From Luscinia megarhynchos (lineage: Eukaryota > Chordata > Aves > Passeriformes > Turdidae): a DNA stretch of 64,000 bases. The DNA is taken from positions 1,054,001-1,118,000 of the forward strand of contig JAPFBE010000032.1 of NCBI GenBank assembly GCA_034336665.1. Reading direction: 5' to 3'. The notes below the pieces were generated by a model. The model saw only the letters and a list, made by a program, of their open reading frames with translations. It ran no database searches and was not told the DNA's origin. Shown piece after piece: positions 9,483-20,513 of this stretch. A program made the translations under genes and the position numbers. The first letter of the stretch is position 1; every line of letters starts with the position of its first letter.

Positions 9483-12400
9483 GGGGCCCTGCCTCTAGCC
9501 AAAGTGAGGCGAGGGAGAACCGTGTTTTTTAAACCGTGTAAATTCAGTGGCCTAGCACATCAAAACCACAAAAGTATAAAGCTTTAGTAAATACAAAAGC
9601 ACAGTGTACAATAATTCCATCAAAATATGTAAAAAAAAAATCCGTTTCTATTGCTAATGTAACAAGTAAATCGCAAGACTTTACCATAGTAAAAGCTAAA
9701 GTAAGTTTAACTAGCAAAAAGTAAAAAAAACATCTTATTGTGACTGGTCCAAAAGCCCCATGTATTTTAAAAATAAATTACCTCCAAAGTGGGTATTTTA
9801 AAAACCCAAAAAGTCTTAAGTAAGCATTTAAAATAGCTGCTGTAATGTCAAAGCATATTCAGCAACTAAATACTTTGCCTAAACTATCTAAAAATCCAAT
9901 TACTGTAAAACTTCTAAAAAAAAAAAAGCAAAGGGTACCAATTGCCACTTCCGTAGTACATCGCTGGCAATATAAAACAACTCGGGATGCTGTGATCCCG
10001 ATCCATAAAATAATCCAAAAGCTAAAGCGCCAAGGGGTAGTAAGCAAAACCCACTCACCCTTCAACAGTCCCATCTGGCCTGTGCGCAAGTCTAACAAAA
10101 AATAAAAATTAACAGTAAACTACCGCGCATTAAATAAAGTCACCCCACCACTAAGCGCTGCCGTGCCAAACATGCTAAAGCTCCAGTACAAGCTAAAGTC
10201 CAAGGCAGCAAGGTGGTATGCCACCATTAACATTGCCAATGCGTTTTTCTCTATTCCTTTAGCTGCAAAGTGCAAGCCTCAGTTTGCTTTCACCTAAAAA
10301 AGCGTGCAGTAACCTAAAACCAACTGCCCCAGAAGTAAAAACATAGTCCCACCATCTGCCATAAGCTAATCCAGGCTGCACTAAAAAAAAGTAAAGCTCC
10401 AAAACATTTGCAGTACATCAATAACATCATTGTATAAAAAAATACAGCAAAAAAAGTGTTTAAAAAAAAAAAAAAATTATCCAAATCCTCCTAAAAGCCA
10501 GTTTTGCCATCAAAAAAAATAAAATTAAAAAACCTGCTCATAAAATCCAGTTCCTAAAAGTAAAGTGGCAAAATAAAAAACGTCAAATTCCTACTAATGT
10601 TATTAATAAAATCACAGCTATGTCTCCACCTACTAACAAAAAAAACCCACAAGCTTTCTTAAGTGCTATAAGCTTTTAAAAAATGCACATCCCCAAGTAC
10701 AATCAAATTGTAAGCCCTCTTTACCAGGTCACTCAAAAAAAAAATAATTTCCATTAAAGCCCTGAACAACAGCAAGCCTTCGCCCAAATTAAACAAAAAA
10801 TTGCCCATGCAGTAGCTCTTAGCCCAGTTAGGACGGGGCCAAATGTAAAAAATGTGCTCTATTCTGCAGCCGAAAACCACAGTTTGTCTTAAAGTCTGTA
10901 GCAAAAAGTGCCTGATAAAACCCGAAGCCAACCCCTAAAATTTTAAAGCAAAAGTTACAAAAAATCAAAAAGCAACTATACCCCAACAGAGACAAAAATC
11001 TTAGCCGCCTATAAAAAAGTCCAAGCTGCTTCAAAAGTAATCAGCACAAAAGCTCAACTCCTCTTGGCACCCCGACTGCCAGTGCTAGGGTAAATGTTCA
11101 GCAAAAAAGTTCCCTCCACCCACCATGCCACCAGTGCCACATAAAGCAAGTAAATTGCCCTCATCACTCAGCGCGCCCAAATTAAAAAACTCAATCGTCC
11201 CAAAATTTTAAAAATAATTACAAACTGGCCAAAAAATAAAAAATTCAGTGTCACAAATAAAAAAAAACCAGTAACCCGGGCTAAAAAAGCTCCTCCATAC
11301 AGCCAGCTGCCAGCAAAAAAAGCACGTTACGCTCTATTCACCAACAATTCCTGTCGCATCGTAAAAATAAACCAAAAGTAAAAAGCAGCTGTATAAAGCC
11401 CAACACAATAAGTCGCAAAAGCCATTAAAAAAAAAAGCAAATCAAGTCAGCTTGCTAAACTTAAAGCTATTCAACTAGCCCTAAACGTTGCAAAAAAATA
11501 AAAAAATAGCCAAAACTCTATGTGTACACCAATTCCTAAATAGTAGCCAATGCTCTGTAAAAATAGTTAAAAAAATAAAAAAAAGCAAACTGGCAGCGCA
11601 AAAAAAAACCAATTTAAGCTGCTAAAAAATAAAAAAACATCGCTACTCAGTTAAAAAAACTACCTATAAAAGTTCGCCATGTAAATGCCCATGTCCCCAA
11701 AAGTAAAGCCAATAAAAAACAGCAAAACAATCAGCAAGTAAATCAAGCTGCAAAAATAACAGTGTCTAAAATAAATCTTAACTAAAAGCACAAAAAAAAG
11801 TTGTTCCTAGCACAATAAGCCCATAATGCCTCAAGCCACCAAAATAAAAATGCCACCTATAAGTAGGCACAAAACCAAAAAGTAAATCTAACCATAAACA
11901 GCATAACACAAGTTATCCATAACTGTAACACCTGCGCTGCCATCAAGCAAGCTAAGCAAATAAAGCCTCTCTAATATAGTAAACATTAGTCAAAATACAA
12001 GTACGGGGAGGCTTAGCAAATTAATTACATCACACTGCCTCAAACTCGCCAAAATAAACGTTATATGCTAACCATAGTAAAAGCCACTACCGGCTGGTTA
12101 AAAACCTACCCTGTGTCCCATGCTACTGCCCGCAACACCATCCTAAGCCTAAAAAAGCAAGTCCTTTAAAAGCATAGTACCCCTAAAAAAATTAAGTCAA
12201 ACAATAAAACTCATTTTAAAAATAACCTCATCAACACCTAAGCTAAAAAACACGGTATTAAGTAAGTGTATCACATCCCTTACCATGCACCAGCTGCAAA
12301 TAAAGTAAAAAAGTACAATAAATTGTTAAAAACCACCTTAAAAGCATTAAGTAAAAAGTCTTTTAAAAACTAAAACAACATCTAGCAAAAGCTACTTAGT

Positions 12401-12640
12401 TAATTAACACCAAAAGTTCCATCAACCAAGCAAGTCCTACCCAGTCTGACTCCCTTAATATAGTAAATAAAAATAAAGTCCCAGTAGCCCAAGTTAAAAG
12501 TTTATTTAAAAAGGCAGTATAAGTTAATCCTGCCTTAAGTACAGGCAAACCCATTCGTAAAATTGTCTTTGCTCAAAAACCAAAATGTACATAGTAAGTA
12601 ATGCAAAAAAATAAAACAACACAATGTGTACCTCAAAAAA
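9483..12640 (+). pseudogene. pol: Hypermutated pol remnant
   Basis: Colinear with pol at 1598-4776 (minus). Recognisable unedited islands include 'caaggcagcaaggtggtatg' (10201-10220) and 'accggctggtt' near 12090. The YIDD codons near 10420 read as Tyr-Ile-Asn-Asn, since GAT became AAT. Poly-A stretches such as 10449-10475 correspond to purine-rich coding sequence in the unedited copy. No functional product is possible. Confidence 0.85.
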
Positions 12641-12816
12641 ATCTAATTGTAAAGTAAAACAAAAAAAATAACGTAAGTGTTAAAAGCCTAAGTAAGTAAA
12701 ATAAAAAAAAACGTGTAAGTGTTAAAAGTTTAAGCAAGTAAATAAAAGCTTTTACATTGTATAAAAGTGTATATATCCCAATCGTGTGTGTTCACAATGT
12801 AAAATAAAAAGTAAAA
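12641..12816 (+). other. Edited 3' UTR and polypurine tract of hypermutated provirus
   Basis: The PPT at 12800-12816 reads TAAAATAAAAAGTAAAA against GTGGGATAAGGGGTGGAA in the unedited copy, so all G before purine in the PPT were changed and the G before T was kept. The ~30-base direct repeat (TAAGTGTTAAAAG) is present twice, as in the relative. Confidence 0.8.
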
Positions 12817-13408
12817 TGTCCTGGGTCAGTGTTATGACTACTCCTCTACCTGCCCCCCCCTCTGTCTGCACGGAGCTGCTGCCGCCTCCCCCGCCCGGCG
12901 GGCCCGGCTGCTGGGCTGCTGCTGCCTGCTGCTTTGGCTGCTGCTGCTGCTGGCCTGCTGCTGCTGCTTTTGCTGCTGCTTTTGCCGCTTTGGCTGCCGC
13001 TTTTCCCCTAGCTTTTGCCCCAGCTTCTCCTGCCCCCAGCTGCTCCCTCTTTCTCTCTCCCTTCTTCCCCTCATCCCAAAAATCTGCACCGGCTCCGGAC
13101 GGAGGGATCTAAACATCAAAGACTGCGTCTGGAAGCCTGCCACAAAAGCTTTGCACCCTTCCCAGCAAAAACTGACCGAGCTCGTCCATCCTCGCTCACC
13201 TTGGTAAAAACGTTTTGTGTCTCCTGGGAATTGTTCTTTCCTAGTGTTAAAAAGTGTTTTGTTAAAATAAACAAGTTTTTTCCACTTTTTTCCCTCGAAA
13301 AAAGTTCTTCCCAAACCCAGTAATAAAAAAAAAAAGTTCCAAAAATTTATTTTCCTAAAAAAACTCCTTTGCAAAATATCTCCCGTAAATTTGTCCTAAA
13401 CCAAAACA
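12817..13408 (+). mobile_element. 3' LTR of hypermutated provirus (592 bp)
   Basis: TGTCC at 12817 to ACA at 13408. Up to about 13065 the sequence keeps G (for example cacggagctg and cggcgggccc). After that, through the AATAAA at about 13265 and U5, G before purine is A (CAGCAAAAACTG for CAGCAGGGACTG; the terminus reads CAAAACA for AAGGACA). The CTG-rich triplet tract lies at 12905-13000. Confidence 0.85.
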
Positions 13409-14171
13409 CTCCTCAGTCCTGTCTTCCATTTTCTGTATATGCTCTGATAGACTTGTTTCCACAGCTGAGATTCTTGCTTCTGTTGGGCTGTGCACAGTGT
13501 CTGCATACACCCAGAACCTCTTTACCATAGTACCCACTGTCTCATCCCTCTCATTCCCCTTCATCACTGCTAAAGCAGGGGCATATTCTTGTGGCCCGAG
13601 TTGTGCAAGTTTTAGCCACATCACTGGCGTACATTTTACCATGTCTGGACTCTTAAATGTTTGGTTGTCTGAGAAAATTATCACCTCCAGTTCTCTCAAG
13701 CATTGAATCCCTTGTGCCGTGGGATTTCAAAGGCTTTGCTGAAGCTGGAGATCTTCTTGGCACAGGTATCTTTCCTTCATGCTTCTTAAAAAGGCCTGTC
13801 CAGAGACTGGGAGCTTTGGGCCCCCTTGTCATCCCTTGGTCAATACCCACATCACGTGACAGAGATCCCAAATGCCTTGCTTCAGTACCATCCAGAATCA
13901 TACGATCACCTGCAGAGTTCCAGATTCGGACCAACCAATTTAATATAGATTCATCAGGCCGTAGGCTGTAGTCTTCTCTTAGACTACAGAGACACAATAA
14001 TGATTTCTTTTTTGGCTTCCTCTGCTGGCTGTGAGGATCCTGGCTCCCCATCATCATCCACTGGGCATACAGATTTGATTTTGTATTTCCTTCTCTGGAC
14101 AGAGGCAACTGCTTAGGCTCCCCATCTGGTTTAACTGCAGCGTGAGTGACTGGGGTGTTTACTGATCCATC
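13409..14171 (-). pseudogene. gag: Older ERVL-like gag, middle part
   Basis: Minus-strand frames contain the capsid-like segment (PDESILNWLVRIW, ILDGTEARHLGSLSRD) and the coiled-coil-like part (TEARISAVETSLSEHIQKMED), matching 5160-5960 of the first provirus. It is the continuation of 8126-8499, separated by the hypermutated insertion, and continues at 18390 after the CR1. Frames change near 13680. Confidence 0.75.
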
Positions 14172-14510
14172 GCTAGCCACACAGGTGCAGGGATGAGCTC
14201 TCCTCCAGCAAGCAGCGGGATGATTAAAAGAGGGCTCTAGGGAGCATGGTGAACAGGAGTGGGCAGAAAGGGGCGTGGCACCACAGTTTACATGGCAGTT
14301 TGCACAGGCAGGGCAAGCAGGCAGGGTCATAGGCTTCCTCCTGCTATTGGGGATTTGAGTTTGTTGTTTGTTGTGTTTCTGTTGGTTGGTTGGTTTTGGG
14401 TTTTTTTGTTAGTGGTTTTTACACAATCAAAAACTGCACTTTGTAAAAGTGTATGCAGCCAAATAGAACCCTCCAAAAAGGATGCGTCTATCTAGACCCC
14501 TTCCTGTGCG

Positions 14511-15347
14511 GTGTGTTTGATCTTATCAGTGGTACCAGGGGGTGTTGCAGAAGAAGCCTGCCTGTGGTATGAACAGGTGAATGATCTCCTTTTGCTGGTG
14601 GCTGAGCTTAGGGAGGAAGTTGAAAGACTAAGGAGTATTAGAGAAAGTGAAAGGGAGATAGGTTGGTGGAGTTCAACCATTCCATCCTTGAGGAAGGCCC
14701 ACCAGGAGTCAGAGGATTCCCATGCCTCCCACTGGCAGGCAATAGGACACCTGGTGGATGAAGGAGAGTGGAAAAGAGTCCCTACTCAGGAAGGTAATAA
14801 AAATTCCTCCCCACCCCCATCACCTACCCAGCTGCCACTTCAGAATAGATATGAGGCCCTGGACCTAGAGGGTAAGACAGATGACGCAGAAGAAAATTAT
14901 CTGCCCAGGGAGCCTCCAAATTATGCTTCGTGTGTCAGACGGATCACCACATCTAACATTAAAAGAAAAAGAAGGGTAGTCGTAGTGGGTGACTCCCTTC
15001 TGAGGGGAACAGAGGGCCCCATATGTCAACTAGACCCATTCCACAGGGAGGTCTGCTGCCTCCCTGGGGCCCAGGTACAGGATATTACTGAGAGACTCCC
15101 TGGGCTGATTCAGGCCTCTGACTATTACTCACTGCTGATACTCCAGGTTGGCAGTGATGAGATTGAAAAGAGGAGTGTCAGGGCAGTTAAAAGGGATTTT
15201 AGGGCACTGGGTCAAGCGGTCAATAGAGCAGAAGTGCAGGTAGTGTTCTGCTCAATCCTTTTGGTGGCAGAGAAAAAAAATGAGAGCCCACATTATCAAC
15301 AAGTGGGTCATGGGTTAGTGTCATCAGCAGAATACTGGGTTCCTTGA
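14511..15347 (+). pseudogene. CR1 ORF1 (coiled coil plus SGNH esterase-like)
   Basis: An open frame of 278 codons. Residues ~25-50 form a heptad-like stretch (LLLVAELREEVERLRSI). The region near residue 160 has the esterase signature VVVVGDSLLRGTEG typical of CR1 ORF1, and residues up to ~270 correspond to the hydrolase fold. A stop at 15345 cuts the C-terminal end, whose continuation is recognisable to about 15430. CR1 ORF1 proteins are nucleic-acid-binding partners in retrotransposition; this copy is probably not functional. Confidence 0.75.
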
Positions 15348-15470
15348 TCATGAGGGAACTCTTACAGCACCTGGCCTGCTGGAACTGGATGGGATCCATC
15401 TCTCTGTTAAGGGCAGAAGGATTTTAGCTCTTTAACTGGTGGAACTCATTGAGAGGGCTTTAAACTAGGT

Positions 15471-18010
15471 TTGAAGGGGGAAGGGGATGCACCTGGGCTC
15501 TCTGGAAGCAGGCCCAAGGGTGGTAAGCCTGAGTTAGAGGTGAAATCAGCAGCCCAGCTGAAGTGCATGTATACTAATTCACGCAGCATGGGTAACAAAC
15601 AAGAAGAGCTGGAAGCTATGGTGCAACAGCAAAGCTATGATGTAGTCACCATCACGGAAATGTGGTGGGACAACTCATACAGCTTGAGCGCTGCACTGGA
15701 TGGCTACAAGCTCTTCAGAAGAGACAGGAAAGGGAGAAGAGGTGGAGGAGTGGCCCTTTATATTAGGGAGACTTTTGATGCCATGGGTATTGAAACTAAT
15801 GATGATGAAGTTGAATGCCTATGGGTAAGAATTAAGGGGAAGGCCAACAAGGCTGACATCCTGCTGGGAGCCTGTTATCGTCCACCCAACCAGGGAGAAG
15901 AGGTGGACAACTTATTTTATAAGCAACTGGAGAATGTTTCAGGGTCACTAGCCCTTGTTCTTGTAGGTGACTTCAACCTACCAGATATCTGCTGGGAACT
16001 TGATACAGCAGAAAAGAAGCTGTCCAGGAAGTTCTTAGAGTGTGTGGAAGACAACTTTTTGTCACAGCTGATGAATGAGCCCACCAGGGGAGGGACTATA
16101 TATGACCTGTTGTTTGCAAATAGAGATGAGCTGATGGGAGATGTGGTGGTTGGAGTCCTGTTGGGGCATAGTGATAATGAAATTATGGAGTTCTTGATAT
16201 TTGGTGAAATCAGGAGGAACATCAATAAGACTTTTACATTTGACTTCCGGAGGGCAGACTTTGGCCTATTTAGGAGACTTATTGAGAGAGTACCTTGGAA
16301 AGCAGCCCTTAAAAACAAAGGAGTCCAGGAAAGGACGACATGATTCAAAACTGAGATCTTGACGGCACAGGAACAGACTGTCCCTGTGTGCCAAAAGATG
16401 AGTCAACGAGGCAAACACCCAGCCTGGATGGGCAATGAGGTTTTGAAGGAACTTAGGAATGAAAAGAGGACGTATCATCTTTGCAGGGAGAGTCAGGTCT
16501 CTCAGAAAGTATTTAAGGGAGTTACTAGGGCATGTAGGAAAAAAATTAGGCAGGCCAAAGCTCAGTTCAAACTTAATTTGGCAACTTTTGTAAAGGATAA
16601 AAAATGTTTTTACAAATATATTAATGGCAAAAGGAAGGGTAAGACCAACCTTTGATCTCTACTAGATGCAGGAGGGAGCTTAGTAACGGCAGATAAGGAG
16701 AAGGCAGAAGTGCTTAACACCTTCTTTGCCTCAGTCTATAGTGGGAAGACGACTTGTCCTTAGGACAACTGTCCTCCTGGGTTGGTAGATGGTGTCAGGG
16801 AGCAGAATGGTCCCCCTATTATCCAGGAGGAGGCAGTCAGAGAACTGCTGAGCTGCTTGGATGTTCATATACCTGTGGGACCAGATGTAATCCATCCCAG
16901 GATGATGAGGGAGCTGGCAGATGAGCTTGCAAAGCCACTCTCCATCATTTACCAGCAGTCCTCGGACACTGGTGAGGTTCCAGATGACTGAAAGCTGGCC
17001 AATGTGACACCCATTCACAAGAAGGGTAGGAAAGAGGATCCTGGAAATTATAGGCCAGTTAGTAGGTATCCGGTAAGGTTATGGAACAGTTTATATTGAG
17101 TGTCATCATGCAGCACTTACAGGATGTCCAGGGTATCAGACCCAGCCAGCATGGGTTTAGGAGGGATAGGTGGTGTTTGACCAACATGGTCTCTTTTTAT
17201 GACCAGATCACCCACCTGGTGGATGCGGGAAAGGCTGTGGATGTTGTCTATCTGGACTTCAGCAAGGCCTTTGACACTGTCTTCCACAGCATACTCCTGG
17301 AAAAGCTGGAAGCCCATAGCTTAGGCAGGTGCACTCTTTGCTGGGTTAAGCACTGGCTGGATGGCCAGGCCCAGAGAGTGGTGGTGATCGGTGCTGCATC
17401 CAGCTGGTTGCCATTATCTAGTGGTGTCCCTCAGGGGTCTGTGATGGGGCCTGTTCTGTTCAATATTTTTATTGATGACACGGAGGAGGGTGTTGAGTCT
17501 CTCATTAGTAAATTTGAAGACGACACTTAGCTGGGAGCATGTGTCAATATATTGGAAGGCAGGAGGGCTCTGCAGAGAGATCTGGAAGGGTTGGATGGAT
17601 GGGCAGAGTCCAGTAAGATGAAGTTTAATAAGTCCAAGTGCCGAGTCCGGCATTTTGACCAGAAAAACCCCCTGCAACATTATAGGCTGGGGACGGTGTG
17701 GCTGAACGGTGCCCAGGCAGAAAGGGACCTGGTGGTACTGGTTAACAGTCGACTGAACATGAGCCAGCAGTGTGCCCTGGTGGCCAAGAAGGCCAACGGC
17801 ATCCTGGCCTGTATCAGGAATAGTGTGGCCAGCAGGACCAGGGAGGTCATTCTTCCCCTGTACTTGGCACTGGTGAGGCCACACCTTGAGTATTGTGTCC
17901 ACTTCTGGGCCCTTTATTTTAGGAAGGATGTTGAGATGCTTGAGCACGTCCAGAGGTGGGCAACAAGGCTGGTGAGGAGCTTGAACACAAGCCTTATGAG
18001 GAACGACTGA
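15471..18010 (+). pseudogene. CR1 ORF2 (APE endonuclease and reverse transcriptase), broken
   Basis: The endonuclease part (15471-16343) shows MYTNSRSMGNKQEELE, VGDFNLPDICWE and LGHSDNEI, the Asp/His region of APE-type nucleases. The RT part shows [15 protein letters not shown] (about 17255) and [17 protein letters not shown] (about 17420-17475). The catalytic box, FADD in active CR1, reads FEDD at about 17513. Frameshifts or stops occur at about 16343, 16655, 16763, 16991, 17060 and 17530. The C-terminal part to 18010 is like the copy at 50299-50745. Confidence 0.85.
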
Positions 18011-18389
18011 GGGAGCTGGGGTTGTTTGGCCTGGAGAGAAGGAGACTCAGGGGTGACCTTATCCATCTCTACAACTTCCTGAAAGGTGGTTGTAGTCAGG
18101 TGGGGGTTGGTCTCTTTCTCCTGGCAGCAACTGACAGAACACGAGGACACAGTCTTAAGCTGCACCAAGGGAAATTTAGGTTGGATATTAGGAAAAGTTT
18201 TTTATGGAAAGAGTGATAAAGTACTGGAATGGTCTGCATGGGGAGGTGGTGGAGTCACCATCCCTGGATGTTTTGTAAAAAGGACTGGATATGGCACTTG
18301 GTGCCATGATTTAGTTGAGGTGTTAGTGCATGGGTTGGACTTAATGATCCTGATGGTCTCTTTCAACCTAATGATTATGTGATTCTGTG

Positions 18390-19151
18390 CAATTCCTCCT
18401 GCCCCTCTGGCTGTATCTGCTGCCCTACAGTATCTATCAGCATGTGGTAAGCATTAGCCAGGGCCCAGCACATTGCAATGAGCTTCTTCTCATTCGAGTT
18501 GTCATTGCAATTTTCTTTCAGATATTTCCGCACTCAGTTGGATTCTGAATTTGTTCAGGGGGGAAATTCCAAGCTATCGGGGCAGAGAATTCCTTCAGGG
18601 TTTGGCCTATGTCCTCCCACACCTCAGACCACTCAGAATTTTCCACAACTGGGGCAGGTGTCTGGACAGCCCCTCTGGAAATCTCAGCCCTGATTCTAGG
18701 CAAGCTGCAGATCATATAGAGGAAACCTATCAGATAAAACAGCAGAAAGGTGCTATTTTTACCATCCAGGGGAAACTGAACATTCTCAAAAGATGATGTG
18801 CCTGATCTGAAGGGGGAGAAGGAGATAAAGGGCTGGGAAAAATAACCCCCCTATTTTTCCAGTAACAAACTCAGTGTAATTATTATTAAACACCAAAAAA
18901 AGGCGACCAAGACCAGAATGGAAAAACAACAGAGCATACACATCCTTGATAACTACCAGTACCTCTGTTAAACTTGCATAAATTATTAGCACTGGGCACA
19001 TCAATATTGTAATCCTGATATGTAAGACATATACCAGGGACAAAATTGCGCCTATATATGAATAGGTAAACATGCCTAGGTGCCAGAGAGCCATTATTGA
19101 AGCAAGCAGCATGGTGAGTACTGATTGCTGTACCCCAATACAGTGTTTCAA
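18390..19151 (-). pseudogene. gag: Older ERVL-like gag, hydrophobic N-terminal part
   Basis: The minus-strand frame from an ATG at 19151 to about 18786 is almost entirely hydrophobic (ALWHLGMFTYSYIGAILSLV). It aligns with the N-terminus of the first provirus's Gag (PLWSLGLFSYPEIAPVLSLI). The next part, 18400-18715, holds RAEISRGA and QEQIQNP-type motifs in another frame. It keeps the hydrophobic character despite strong divergence. It is followed upstream by the PBS and LTR of the older element. Confidence 0.7.
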
Positions 19152-19190
19152 ACCAGAATGTAATTTTTTTTTCCTTCACTTTTCCATTGC

Positions 19191-19208
19191 CCCTTAAGTT
19201 GGGTACCA
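19191..19208 (-). other. Degenerate primer-binding site, tRNA-Lys type
   Basis: Minus strand TGGTACCCAACTTAAGGG lies 5 bases from the LTR terminus at 19214. It is a decayed version of the Lys PBS of the younger element at 6807-6824, at the same spacing. Confidence 0.6.
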
Positions 19209-19213
19209 AATTT

Positions 19214-19437
19214 TGTCTTGGTTTAGAGACAAGTTTGGGAGAAAAAGACTCTAGAATGAGTTTTTCCTCTAAAAAAGAAAAAGGTTCCAACAATCCCTTT
19301 CTGCCAGTAAGAAATGAATACTAGTGCATGAAAGTGAAAAAAAAAACCCAAGTTTTTATTGACAGAGTGCCCACGCGGCACAGGAAAAAAAAAAAGAATA
19401 AATGCTAGATATTGAACTGCCAGACCTTACCACCCCC
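19214..19437 (-). mobile_element. Older ERVL-like 5' LTR, R-U5 part
   Basis: On the minus strand it ends ...CCAAGACA next to the PBS and contains CAATAAAAAC (about 19353-19362) as polyadenylation signal. The upstream U3 is lost where another LTR begins at 19438. Similar layout is seen at 53349-53530. Confidence 0.65.
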
Positions 19438-19709
19438 TGTACAAAGCAAAGCGATGCAGAGTCCCCAGGAAGGCACAAAGGAGAGCCGCTTTACTGCAAA
19501 AACCAGGCCTTTTAAAGCAGTTAGGCCTTTATCAGTTACATAGTTTTAAATCATAACATAATCTGACCAACCACCATTCACCAAGATGTGAACATGTAAT
19601 GGTTATATAACTTGTTTTTCTACCTCCAGTTGAGCTGAGTCACTTTCCCATAGTCCTCTTCTGCTTAGCCAAAGTAGCAGGCCTGCGCCATGGTTTTACA
19701 AGGGTAACA
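19438..19709 (-). mobile_element. 3' LTR of a minus-strand env-bearing ERV (272 bp)
   Basis: Minus strand begins TGTTACCCTTG at 19709 after a purine-rich stretch (AAAAAATAAGGG, 19710-19728) and ends near 19438. AGTAAA lies at about 19486 on the minus strand. The short LTR plus an env tail upstream suggests a class II-like element. Termini are tentative. Confidence 0.5.
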
Positions 19710-19734
19710 AGGCCCTTATTTTTTAAGGTTTTTC

Positions 19735-20000
19735 CTATATGCAACTTCTCCCTCTTTGTTTTTTGCTCAAAGAGTCCATGTACCCTAATTCCAAAACAGT
19801 CTGCATCTGTAAGGTCATTATCTTATGAAGACTATTAGTGGTCATCTGCTGGACTCAGGATAAGATACATGGAATACAGATCACAATCAATAAAAACCCA
19901 TCAAATAAAACCATACCACTGACAAAGAGACCCGCAGGACAGGAAAACAAAAAGGTGGTGTTCAGCATCCCTAGTAAGTGGAAGTAAATGGCTACTCTTC
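19735..20000 (-). pseudogene. env: env C-terminal tail remnant
   Basis: On the minus strand a frame ending TAG at 19735 encodes a cytoplasmic-tail-like peptide (MTLQMQTVLELGYMDSL, then a KKQRGR basic end) after a hydrophobic stretch. This looks like the transmembrane/tail part of an ERV Env just upstream of a PPT and LTR. It is broken by at least one stop. Identity is by style and position only. Confidence 0.45.
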
Positions 20001-20513
20001 CAAAGCTCATATGGCTGGAGCTCAGAGGCCATGCTATTTAGGTAGGAGGAAGTCTATTAGCTGGAAATGCTGATTTTGACATTACTGAGTGACTTTCTGG
20101 AAGCGCGGAACAGGGAATAACTGAAGAAAGTCAGCAGGAAAACAATAACATGATGGTGAGTGCAGTGGGGCACAAGGCCTCTGTTTGCAGGCTGCCTCTG
20201 TAAGCTTCCAGACACAGCCATGTTCCTGGCAGTCCTACTTCTGCTCCTGCCTTGGCTATGAAGGCAGGATGGTGATTAGGTAATTTCTTCTCTCACTGGG
20301 CCTTGTCTCCTCAGAGGTGGTCAATGTTTGTCTAGATGAGCAGGTAGCCACTTTAGACCTGTTGGTGATAAAGCACATGTGTACCTTCTTTCCTAGGTTA
20401 GTAAATCAGCTAGGCCTTGCCAGTGTACACCCAATTGTGGATCCTTACCTAGAAACTTTTAGAAATTGGTTCCGCACACACAAATCTTCAGGGCAGTATT
20501 GCACTGCCAGGGA
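20001..20513. other. No gene seen
   Basis: No convincing reading frame. Probably internal sequence of the minus-strand ERV remnant that ends at 19438, but I cannot assign it. Confidence 0.4.

Larger units (their letters stand above)
8504..13408 (+). mobile_element. G-to-A hypermutated ERVL-like provirus
   Basis: A plus-strand copy of the element at 1375-7443, inserted into an older gag with a 4-bp direct repeat CTCC at 8500-8503 and 13409-13412. It consists of a truncated 5' LTR, a deletion that removes U5, PBS and early gag, then the rest of gag, all of pol, PPT and a complete 3' LTR. From about 8738 to 12816 nearly every G followed by A or G has become A, while G before C or T is kept. In the ~115 bases from 12640, compared with the reverse complement of 1506-1621, my hand count is 25 of 25 GR changed and 0 of 16 GY changed. 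The U3 of the 3' LTR is unchanged while R-U5 is changed. This is the pattern of cytidine deamination of minus-strand cDNA. No gene can be translated. Confidence 0.9.
14172..18389 (+). mobile_element. Near full-length CR1 LINE
   Basis: A plus-strand CR1 of about 4.2 kb with a 5' UTR (GC-rich, then T/G-rich at 14350-14430), ORF1, ORF2 and a 3' end 'gattatgtgattctgtg' that fits the short CR1 tail repeat. It interrupts the older gag, which resumes at 18390. CR1 usually lacks target-site duplications and none is seen. The 5' boundary is set where gag similarity stops and is uncertain by some tens of bases. Confidence 0.85.

Noticed and set aside
9194..9502. Phe/Ile/Leu-rich minus-strand frame suggesting a membrane protein
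   Set aside because: It is the complement of poly-A stretches produced by G-to-A editing.
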